From Chloranthus sessilifolius (taxonomy: Eukaryota > Streptophyta > Magnoliopsida > Chloranthales > Chloranthaceae), in contig CM037596.1 in NCBI GenBank assembly GCA_021018995.1, forward strand, positions 89,969,184 through 90,033,183: a stretch of DNA of 64,000 nt, in the 5' to 3' direction. Position numbers and translations under genes: made by a program. Of the stretch, positions 47,926-57,224 are shown piece by piece; position 1 is the stretch's first letter; every line of letters begins with the position of its first letter. Below the pieces are notes generated by a model. It was not told where the DNA came from. It worked only from the letters and a program-made list of their open reading frames with translations, and did no database searches.

Positions 47926-48483
47926 AGGACAGAGAATTTTTATTTTTTTTTTAAATTTTTTATAGCAGAAATACTGTTTTAATCCCCAAAAATTCCTAAA
48001 ATTTACTGTCTATTTCCTAAAAATTCAGATTTTCTTGATCGTTGCTGCCAAAAACTTATTGTGATTTTTAATTGTGATATTTTATTCGCAAGCGCACGAA
48101 TCAGATTGTAGATAGTAGGCGCGGAGTACGAGATCGTTCCTACGAGGACTATTTTAGAAGATCTAAAAAGATGAAACAGTAACTCAAGAAATCTATCAAG
48201 ATTTAACAGTACCCTACCAATATTATGATTTAGGCAGTTTTATGATATGATAATTACTGACTACAAAATAAATTTAATTGATGATTCAAAAATAAAGGTA
48301 AAGATGAAGATACTAAATCCTCCCATCTTTGGTTTGTTCTTTTCATAATATAAATCTAAGGATTAAACTATGAGATATACCATTGAAAAACATCTTTTAT
48401 GGAAGATGAATGATCAAAACTCGAATAGGTTCCACATTGCATCCTTGCAATCAGAACATAATTTCAGAGATGAGTTCTATATA

Positions 48484-48625
48484 TAGATATGAGATCAAGG
48501 GCATGACTTGGCACACTTGATCTCAGATTACAAACAAAAATATCTCCAAAGTGGGTAAAAAATTCTAACAAGAATACCACCATAGATCTGAGATCAAGGG
48601 CATGACTTGGCACACTCGATCCCAG
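48484..48625. repeat. Two hairpin cassettes in gypsy A 5' LTR
   Basis: Copies at 48484-48529 and 48584-48625. The second joins the left flank and stem of cassette 2 of the other LTR to the right stem and flank of its cassette 4, as a recombination deletion would. Confidence 0.85.
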
Positions 48626-49134
48626 TTAGTGGCGGGGATTTCATCCGTTCATGATAGCATAACAACTATAAAACAAAATCTCAAAGTTTAATCTTAGATC
48701 TATACTATTAGAAGTACATCCCTCGGATGGGAATCATTAGATCCCCATCCTTAAGAAATTAGCCACACATGTTATAATTAAATGACATAAAAAAGTAATA
48801 AATAAAAAATAATATTTATCTAATTAATTAAAAGTACTTCAACCTTCAATAGCAATTCCTTGATCCAAGCTTAATCCACGAGTATAATAATCTTTAGAAA
48901 CGAACTTAAAAATACTCTCTATTAATCTCTAAATTTAACTAGGAATTAATTGAGCAAAAAAATAGAATTTTTGAAGAAAGGAATGCTAAAAAGGGAAAAG
49001 GAATAAAGCTCTCTAAAAATAAAAATCTCTATCTCTACATCTGTCTATCCGTCTATCTCCTCCCTCCTCTTGAGTTGTTGTTTTGGCTTTAAATACTCTC
49101 CAAGTCTCGCAGCTTTCCTATCTCGAACTGCCAG

Positions 49135-49262
49135 GGTCGATTAATCGACCTCATAGAGTCGATGCATCGACTCCCCTAAAAATATGCATTAAGAAGTCTT
49201 TTCCGTCTCAAACTCTATCCTTTACCTCGATTAATTGAGTGCAAGGTCGATGCATCGACCTT
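49135..49262. repeat. Palindrome cluster in gypsy A 5' LTR
   Basis: GGTCGATTAATCGACC, GAGTCGATGCATCGACTC, CTCGATTAATTGAG (still a perfect palindrome) and GGTCGATGCATCGACC. They correspond one to one with 36711-36835. Confidence 0.92.
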
Positions 49263-49650
49263 CCCAGATTTTCGTGAACTCCAGCCCAACTTTGTATCAG
49301 ACACTGCCTTGGTATTGTGGCCATAACGTTCTACTCCAAACTTGGATTGACATGATTCTTATGGCATTAGAAAGATGACAGAAAGCTCTACAACTTTTAT
49401 GTTTTAGTAATTCTACGAATCTGACTTTTTGAAGGTCCAAATTGAGCTGCAAGTTGTACTAAGTTCTCGACGACCCAAGATTGCAGTGTTTGATATTATT
49501 TTCAGAATTCTTGGGCTGTTTTATGCACTTGGATGGTATTTACCTGAAACACTTCAAATCTAATAATTCTCATTAGATAGCCTTTATCGGACGGCTAAAT
49601 GTAAGTATTTAGGGGTGAAGTATTACCATATTTCACTACTCGTCAGTATT

Positions 49651-49953
49651 CTCACCAATTTTCTCTCATGAAAAACTTTCTCTAACAATGCATGGAACCC
49701 CTAGAGAATCCTTCTGCAAATAGGCTCCAACCCTTTTGAAAACTTGACCAAAGAAATCTTCTAAACTCGTCAAGTATTCAAAACACTTCTCCTAAAAATC
49801 CCCAAACCACATTAGGAATATTTTGGCTAAAGCAATCTTTTAAAATAGCAAAATATTCAAACCTGCATATCTGAATCTACCCAGATGTCAATCGATTGAT
49901 TTCTTAAACTCAATCGATTCACACTTGTGATTGGGATTAAACCTTATTCAATA
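49651..49953 (-). repeat. Copia B LTR 3, right piece
   Basis: After the duplicated GTATT (49646-49650) the LTR resumes CTCACCAATTTTCTCTCATG and runs to TTATTCAATA. With the left piece it gives about 670 bp, the length of LTRs 1 and 2. Confidence 0.9.
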
Positions 49954-50606
49954 ATCTCCACCAAGGTCTCATTCCCAACCACGTCATTGCTCCAACGAGC
50001 ATCAACATCTTCGACAAATGTTAATCAAGTTTAGGCAATGCCTAAACTTATTTTGCGTAACTGGCTTGGTCAATATGTCTGCTGCGTTTTCTTTTGTATC
50101 TATCTTCTCAATCGATATTTCCCCATTTTCTATCATATCCCTGATAAAATGATACCGGACATCTATACGCTTTGTTCTAGCATGAAAGACTTGGTTCTTT
50201 GCTAGGTGAATGGCACTCTAACTGTCAAAGAAAATATTGGTGCTCTCATCAACCTCACCAAATTTACTGACCAAACTTTTAAGCCACGAGGCTTCCTTAG
50301 ACGCTTCTATAGCCATTATATACTCCGCCTCTGTAGTTGACAGCGCAACTATCTCTTAAAGCATAGACTTCCAACTTATTGCTCCACCTGTCAAGATGAA
50401 CATGTATCCCGTGGTAGACCTTCTTCTATCAAGATCACCAGTATAGTCAGAATCGACGTACCTGTAGAGATCCAACTTACTTGTATCTTCACCTTCAAAC
50501 ATCAAACCATGTTCAGTTGTACCTTTAAGATATCTCAATATCCATTTCACTGTAAGCCAATGTTTCTTACCCGAATTTGACATATACTTGCAAACCACAC
50601 TCAAGG
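49954..50606 (-). pseudogene. Copia B unit 3 RNase H and RT tail (truncated)
   Basis: 50604-50356 reads WLTVKWILRYLKGTTEHGLM and YVDSDYTGDLDRRRSTTGYM. The region left of it continues RNase H to the purine tract at LTR 3. It is cut at 50606, after the minus-strand equivalent of SVVCKYMS, by insertion of gypsy B. Confidence 0.88.
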
Positions 50607-53003
50607 TGTGACAGCCCAGATTTCGGCTCTCCGAAACTCATGCCATCAGCACGACCCTCGAGGTCATGCCCCATATGCCTGCATGAAATATTAGTATAAC
50701 CATGCAACAACAAAGTAAAATGAAGCATAAGAATTGAATCAAACTAAATCTCTAGTTTTATATATATAACCATCAAAATGAATAACCCAAAAGATAGTTC
50801 TAGTCTCATACCAACTCATGAGCAAAAGAACCCACCCGAACCATCAGTGACGAAATAACAGTCACCCTGGATGGTTCACCAAAAGAATATATTATTTGGT
50901 TAATTGCATTTTCTCAAAAATAGCTTGACATACCAAGCCATACAATGCTCTCTCAAAACTAAATCAAAGTACGTAGGGGTCCTTTAGAAGAAGTTCTCAG
51001 GAGGGGACTCCAAATCCTCCCCAGACAAATTCGAATCCTCCCGATCTATGCCTCCTGAAGTGGCAGTAGCCGCAAACACAGGACCTGTGACATATAGTCT
51101 AAAAGGGTGAGCTACATCATAGCTCAATAGGGAAATAACTAAATAAACATATAAGTTAATCTCTCACATATATTCCATGATATTTAGCAGCATAATGTAT
51201 CAATGAATTAACTGGAAAAGCAATTTAAATGACTGAAAAAGATGCACTTGGTGTTACTGTTACTTCACATATTTTATTTTTTCTCAACTTTCTTATGTCA
51301 GACAATGATTTAGCCTAAAGACTTAAATTATAACTTAAATATTCCCCGACTTACTATAGCGTTGGACACCTAATGGAATACCCTCCATTGTTGTCTAATT
51401 AGACAATTTTCATTTCCTTTTTCATTCTTTTGATACTACCCAGGTCCCTTTGTCATAGGCGGTAGGGTTTACTTCTCATACATACATACGTACATACGTT
51501 CCTGGGATGTGCAACTGGTGTACGGATTGGCCGCCGTACCGGTTACGGATATCCTACCGAGTTAGTCGTGGGTATCCCACCACGTCGGGGGGGTATTCTC
51601 CAAACCTTAAATATCAAAAGTGCACTATATATAGTTATTCACCGTGTGATTGTACTAAATATAGTAGATTAGGCGTTATCAATCTCATTCACTTTGCTTT
51701 ACATTTTCACATACATTCATGGGATGTTAAACTCAATGCATCACACAGATGCTCCTATACAGTCACATCCCCTAGGGACGTCACATACTTATTTACTTTA
51801 TTTTGTGTTCACACACACACACACACACACTTAAGATGTTACATTTTTGATGCATATATACTCATTTCTATATCACTACATACATGCTCTTGCTATTAAA
51901 ATACATGTTCAAGGCGTTCCTTACCTCACGTGTATAATTCCTCAAGTGTCAAGATCCAAGGCGTTTCCCATGCTTGCACTCACTCGTACAACCTATGGTA
52001 TACCATAGCATAAGCAAAGCATCAAGAAAGATGCACTGAAGAAGGTACAAGACCCTCCTAGAATCCCAAAGTCCAAAATAAAAGCCAACTGAAACTGTTC
52101 AAATTGATTGATCAATCTCCAAAATCGATCAATCAAATTTCCAAAATCAATTAATCGAAATTTCAAAATTGATTGATCGATTTCTCAAATCGATCAATTG
52201 GTTTTCCCCAGCTTTGATTTTCCAGCCACTAGGAGTGCTTAGACGATTAATCGATTTAAAATCAATTAATCAAAATCCATAAATTGATTGATCGATTTAA
52301 AATCGATTAATCAGTTTCAGGCATCTTTGCCCAGCTAACTTCCAGGCCAAAATCGATTGATCGATTTTCCAAATTGATCAATCTATTTGGTCAGAAACTC
52401 AGCCCTTTGCGGGCATTTCTTCTAGCTTTCTTCCTAACTATTTTCTTTTCTTTTCTACATTTTTAATTCGACATTTAACCAATCTATCCTAGAGCTAATG
52501 CACAACCACACATTCATTAAAAATCCAACAAAACTCACCTCAAACCAATCTCTTGATTGAATGAATGGTTGGGTTAAAGGCTAGGGCTCTTAGCTCCGAC
52601 TCTAATGAACTCTGATGCGTCGTCTCCGGAGTTAATGCTTGACCACGCCTTCCAATTCGAATCCACACTAACTCTCCTTAGCATTTACTCTCTCCTTTCC
52701 TCTAGACTCTCTCTCTCTCTCTCTCTTCATAAATCCCTAACCACCCAATAAAGAGAAATAACTTCTCTTTTATTCCTAAGGCTACTTAGTTCATTTCAGG
52801 TTTTTGGTGCCAAACACATACACTTATAACAGGTATGTGTGACTTAAAAGAAAGAATCCAACCCACACACACACACAAGTACATTCATATCAAACTTACT
52901 TAAATCTAAGTCATTAAGTTGACGTCTACTTGGTCAAGCTTGTGACCAGTCGGGCATGCTTCCCAAGGTCATCGTTCAAAGCCTAAATTTCGGGGATGTT
53001 ATA
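50607..53003 (-). repeat. Gypsy B 3' LTR (left)
   Basis: About 2.4 kb. On the minus strand it starts TATAACATCCCCGAAATTTA after purine-rich AAGGTGGGGAGAA and ends GGGCTGTCACA. Contains a CA microsatellite (51803-51829), a CT microsatellite (52705-52724) and a palindrome cluster (52100-52390). No ORF of note. Confidence 0.88.
52100..52390. repeat. Palindrome cluster in gypsy B LTR
   Basis: At least ten sites of the TTGATTGATCAA / AATCGATTGATCGATT type, for example AAATTGATTGATCAAT, AAATCGATCAATCAAA, AAATCGATTAATCAG and AAATCGATTGATCGATTT, some decayed. Confidence 0.88.
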
Positions 53004-53475
53004 TTCTCCCCACCTTGGGAATTTTCGTCCTCGAAAATGTACCCAAGGGCTTCCATGTGGAATACCCGCACACGTTGATAAAGGTGGTGTCATTTAAAAG
53101 CGAATACCACACATCCTGCATGAAAAACTAATTACATTGAATAACATTCAGCGTACATTCTGGATGAAAAGTAATTTCATTTGCAACTATTAGAGTAATT
53201 AAGGATAAGTCAAAATAATTTACGAATTGCAAGTGGAGTTGCATTTGATACCAAACAAGTAAATTTTCAAAAAACAATGGCATCCATGCCAGATAGTTCG
53301 ATACATAGTATTTTTTCAAAATAATTACAATCCCCAAAAAGAAATTACAATGTCAAAAAGGAATGCCCCATGCTAACGATCAAGCAGTCCCATCCCTGGG
53401 TTGGTCTGCCCTGTCCTGCTCATGAGTACCGAAACCCGATGCTCCAGGAGTCCATATCTACACTACTGCGATGCG
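53004..53475 (-). other. Gypsy B region between accessory ORF and 3' LTR
   Basis: AT-rich. No recognisable coding sequence on either strand. Confidence 0.5.
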
Positions 53476-54895
53476 CTACTGGGAATCAATGGGATACATG
53501 AACTGCATCGTCTGGTAGAGCAATGCCTCATGGAGGTCCAGTTGGTGGTCCATGTGCGTGTTGGTCACCTCCATACGATACTGATGCTCCAACATCTGAC
53601 GATTGTTCTCTGCCATGAGGGTGAGAACATCATCAATGGTACTCATCACAGGGGCAAGATGCCCGCCTCTGGTGAGCTCGTGCATAAGCAGTAGGAGTAG
53701 ACTATGCAGGAGCAGTAGGTGGTATTGAAGGATGCTCCTCAGGTGGTACTAGGTTATGAGGCTGCTCCCCCTTTGCGAGGTCCTGTGGCTGTACAACAGG
53801 CTGCTCCCCCTCTGCTGGCAGGTCCTGCTGTGGTGGTGCATCGCCAGCCTGAGTAGGTGCTGGCCCCTCAACTGACAGAGTCTTCACCAGCATCTTATAA
53901 CTGCGGCCCCATGAAACGATGGAATAATGCTTCACATGATTGTTGGCCTTGCGCTCGGCAGGAGAAATCTCATACTCTGGGGCATTAGAGTAGCACTCCA
54001 ACATGCTTGAAATCAGTCGAGCGTAGGGCATACGCTCCTTGGGTTTCAATGGGCCCTTCATAATTTTCCCTTTGATGTATACCATCCCCTCAAAGATAAT
54101 CTTGGTAGCGTCGAACCAACGGCCGTGGAATGCCGCGTATAGGGCCGATTGGACCAACTCTACCCTCTCTGTATTGTGGCACATAGGGTAAAGGTTACAC
54201 TTGATTATTGAATCAAGCATCCACATGTAAGGAAGTAAATCGACCCTTCGTATAGATTTTCCGGATCCCTTGTTTCCCCTCGTTAATTTCGTTCTAATTT
54301 CCTCATAATCGATGAGTTGTGGGAAGAGAGGAAAAAGATTGGTCTCGGGCACGTGGTCTAGGTAGCACTCCAAAGGCTCGTGGATATGGCGTCAGGTGAA
54401 TATGTACTTACGACCATCGATCTCAGTCGTATCAGTGTCGGCTATGCGACCCTTTTGTAGGTTTTGGTAAAATAATCGCACGAGTCTAGGGTAGTAGTAC
54501 TCATGCAACAATTTCAAAAGGTTACCAAGACTCACTTTTATAAGGTATTATCGAGCCCATTGGGTTTCACCCTCTATGTCGAAATAGGTAAATAAGGCCT
54601 CGTCAATAATGTACTTGTATTCAAACTATTTTGCTGCCCACCATTCATTTGGTTGGGGTAAATTTCTGGGTGGTGGGGTTGGGGGTGACGATTCGCGCGA
54701 TGACGCGTCTGTCAAGTGCAATGAACCCGATGAAGATGATGATGATGATGGTGAAGGTGAAGGTGGTGGTGGCGCGGCGTTCTTACACTGAACCGGTAGC
54801 TTGGAGGTAGCTTGCTTAGAAGCTAACCTAGTTTTAGGAGGCATTGTGGTTCTAAAATCAAGAAAACTCAAAAATCTAGGGTTGCAACAACTCAA
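53476..54895 (-). pseudogene. Gypsy B accessory ORF after pol
   Basis: An upstream frame also runs into ATG MPPKTRLASKQATS, then a P/S-rich stretch and NEWWAAK-stop (54844-54626). It continues through single stops: LLKLLHEYYYPRLVRLFYQN, TEIDGRKYIF, then the long frame 54373-53702 with RRVDLLPYMWMLDSIIKCNL, YPMCHNTERVELVQSALYAA and FHGRWFDATKIIFEGMVYIK. The tail is Pro/Gln/Glu-rich, ending near 53476 with EVTNTHMDHQLDLHEALL. Order and motifs (VRLFYQN, NLYP....ER, ALY.AF..W) match the gypsy A ORF at 41379-40258. The long frame suggests recent constraint or youth. Function unknown. Confidence 0.72.
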
Positions 54896-55094
54896 ATTGA
54901 AAGGAAAAATAAAAAACTAGGGTCTATTGTGAGCATTTGATCTGAATGGCTAGGGTTTTGATCCGAAATTGATCCGTAAAAGTCTCAAATCCTAGCTGAT
55001 ATGGTAGCTAAAAGAGGGAGAAAAACTGGCGCCCAAAAGAAAAGAACAAACTGAAATTCGAATGGGAAGAACAATCCCAAATCTGGCCTAGATA

Positions 55095-55320
55095 GGCAAA
55101 AATTGATTGATCAATTTTTACAACTTAACATCAGTTTCGCGAAATCGATTGATCGATTTTCAAAATCAATTAATCGATTCGAACTCGATTAATCAAAATT
55201 TTCTACTTTTTATTTCCAAGTTTTTCATCACACTGGCATGTGCCAGTCTTTCGATCGAACGAAATCGATTGATCGATTTCCAAAATCGATTAATCAATTT
55301 AGAAATCGATTAATTGGTTC
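55095..55320. repeat. Palindrome cluster, gypsy B pol to ORF spacer
   Basis: AAATTGATTGATCAATTTT, GAAATCGATTGATCGATTTT, AAAATCAATTAATCGATT, GAACTCGATTAATCAA, then GAAATCGATTGATCGATTTC, AAAATCGATTAATCAATTT and GAAATCGATTAATTGGTT. Confidence 0.9.
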
Positions 55321-55579
55321 TGACAGAAAGTTCAAAAAAATTTCTGCTTTTTATTTCCCTTTACTTCCTTCTGTTTGCTTTTGGCTTTGTGGAGCATGTA
55401 TTGATCATCCATTTCATAACGTGATTACCATTAAGCCATGGGTTTGAATCGCACAACGGTATGCTTACAACTCACACTCGTTCCATTCATTCCTTGAATA
55501 AGTTGGCCTAAACACTCAACTTTTGATTACATAAACGGTTCAAACTTACAAGCATACATGCGAAGATATAATTCGACTC

Positions 55580-56128
55580 TCAACTCTCGATAAACAAATC
55601 CGGGTATTGCTCTCTCACATCCGCCTCTCGTTCCAACGTAACTTCTTTGGCCGAATGATTCTTCCATCGAGCAAGCACTAAAGGAATCAATTTCGTGCAT
55701 AATACTTGCTCCTTTCGATCCAATATCTCCACCAATTCCTCTATCATGCTCATATCTTGGTGCATTTCCAAAGGTTGACCTCCTAAGATATGGGAAGGGT
55801 CATTCACATACTTCATGAGCATAGAGACATGGAAGACATTGTGCACCCGATCAAATTGTGGAGGTAATCCAATGTGATATGCAACCTCACCTACATGACC
55901 CAAAACCTCAAAGGGTCCAAGGTAACGGGGACTCAATTTGCCTCTCTTTCGAAATCTCATAACGCCTTTCATAGGCGATACCTTCACAAACACATGCCTG
56001 TCAACGGTGTAGTCTACACTCGTTCTCTTGATATCGGAGTAACTTTTCTGCCTGCTCTGAGCTGACCTAAGTCTCTCTTTGATCATATGGACAACGATCG
56101 CATTATCTTCAAGCAACTCCGGTCCCAA
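55580..56128 (-). pseudogene. Gypsy B integrase C-terminus with chromodomain
   Basis: 182 codons: RQKSYSDIKRTSVDYTVDRH, KLSPRYLGPFEVLGHVGEVA, LPPQFDRVHNVFHVSMLMKY, then a chromodomain-like end EELVEILDRKEQVLCTKLIP and WKNHSAKEVTLEREADVREQ before YPDLF. The chromodomain marks chromoviruses and is thought to guide integration to chromatin. It lacks two aromatic cage residues (CTK and NHSAKEVTLE), as in other group II chromodomains. Confidence 0.9.
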
Positions 56129-57065
56129 AATAAACTTTTCACCGATTTCTTCCCAATTGATAGGCGATCTATATCACCATCCATAAAGAGCCTCGTATGG
56201 TGTCATTCCAATGCTCTCTTGGAAGCTATTGTTGTATGTAAATTCGATCAATGGTAGGTGTTGATCCCATGATCCCTATATTTCAGACATACACGCTCTG
56301 AGCATGTCTTCTATCACCTGGTTTATCCGCTCCGTTTGCCCATCGGTCTGCGGATGGAAAGCCAAACTAAAATCCAATCGCATACCCATGCCTTCCTGAA
56401 ACTTCTTCCAAAACTTTGAAGTGTATAGTGGGTCACGATCGGAGACATTGCTACTCGAAATCTCATGCAGGCGTACGATATCCTTCATATACAACTCCGC
56501 CAGTCTTCCTGCTGCGTACATTGTGTTATAAGGCAAGAAGTGTGCTGACTTGGTTAGTCGGTTCACGAGTACCCAAATGGCGTTGTATCTCTTCGCTGTA
56601 TGCGGTAGTCAAACAATGAAATCCATAGAGATGGACTCCCATTTCCACTCTGATATGGGTAGAGACTATAATAATCCAGCATGATGTTTATAATCGATTT
56701 TCACCTGCTGACACGTCAAACACCGTGACACGTACTTGGCCACGTCTTGCTTTAAACATCTCCACCAGTAATTCTTCCTTAAATCTTGATACGTTTTGGT
56801 GCTATCGGGGTGGATAGCATACTTTGACTTGTGAGCTTCATCAAGGATAGTCTGCGAATCATCTGGCATACAAAGACGGCCCTTGAACACTAAGGAACCA
56901 TCTTCTTTTATTGAGAACTCTGGTCTGATGCCTTTATTCAGATCTTGGCGAATCTTGGTTAACTCTGGGTCTCTCATCTGTAGCTCGTGGAAATGCTCAA
57001 AGATCATAGGCCTCACCGATATATTAGCCAAGAAGGCTCCTGTAGCTTGCACCTTAATATTTGCA
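56129..57065 (-). pseudogene. Gypsy B integrase zinc site and core
   Basis: 57052-56666 holds the H..H..C..C site: HPDSTKTYQDLRKNYWWRCL with CLTCQQVK. 56566-56276 has the core with YNTMYAAGRLAELYMKDIVR, SSNVSDRDPLYTSKFWKKFQ (Asp) and LAFHPQTDGQTERINQVIED (Glu). A short frameshifted part at 56660-56570 carries the first Asp region (DFI...VNRLTKSAHF). Confidence 0.88.
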
Positions 57066-57224
57066 TCATATAATGACAGATCTTCAAATAATTTTCATCT
57101 GTGCATTCCCATGATCATATTAGCCAACTGCGTTGAACCCTTCCAACTCAAGGCATCGGCTACCACATTAGCCTAGCCTGGATGGTACTGTATGGAGAAA
57201 TCATAGTCATTGAGAAACTCCATC
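57066..57224 (-). pseudogene. Gypsy B RNase H, resumed part
   Basis: Reads MEFLNDYDFSIQYHPG-stop-ANVVADALSWKGSTQL, the canonical RNase H to integrase link of chromoviruses, completing the sequence before 59788. Confidence 0.88.

Larger units (their letters stand above)
35437..49645 (-). mobile_element. Gypsy A: Athila-like Ty3/gypsy element with accessory ORF
   Basis: LTRs 35437-37220 and 48057-49645 flank minus-strand gag (about 47730-46600), protease, RT, RNase H, integrase (to 42172) and an accessory ORF (41379-40258). An exact 5-bp duplication GTATT (35432-35436 and 49646-49650) marks its insertion in copia B LTR 3, and the joined flanks match LTR 1. The protease and RT sequences and a post-pol ORF fit the Athila lineage. 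LTR ends on the minus strand are TG..TA rather than TG..CA. Confidence 0.92.
48057..49645 (-). repeat. Gypsy A 5' LTR (right), 1,589 bp
   Basis: Plus-strand ends TATTGTGATT..CTCGTCA. On its left the minus-strand leader starts AGTTTTTGGCAGCAACG, in the primer-site position. It contains two hairpin cassettes (48484-48529 and 48584-48625) and palindromes at 49135-49262. Confidence 0.92.
25374..50606 (-). mobile_element. Copia B tandem array (LTR-internal-LTR-internal-LTR-internal)
   Basis: Three LTRs (25374-26048, 30131-30803, and 35070-35436 plus 49651-49953) alternate with three minus-strand copia internal regions (26049-30130, 30804-35069, and 49954-50606 truncated). Neighbouring units share single LTRs, so this is a tandem array rather than three separate insertions. 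It is broken by gypsy A (35437-49645) in LTR 3 and by gypsy B at 50607 in unit 3, whose remainder should lie right of the window. Confidence 0.88.
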
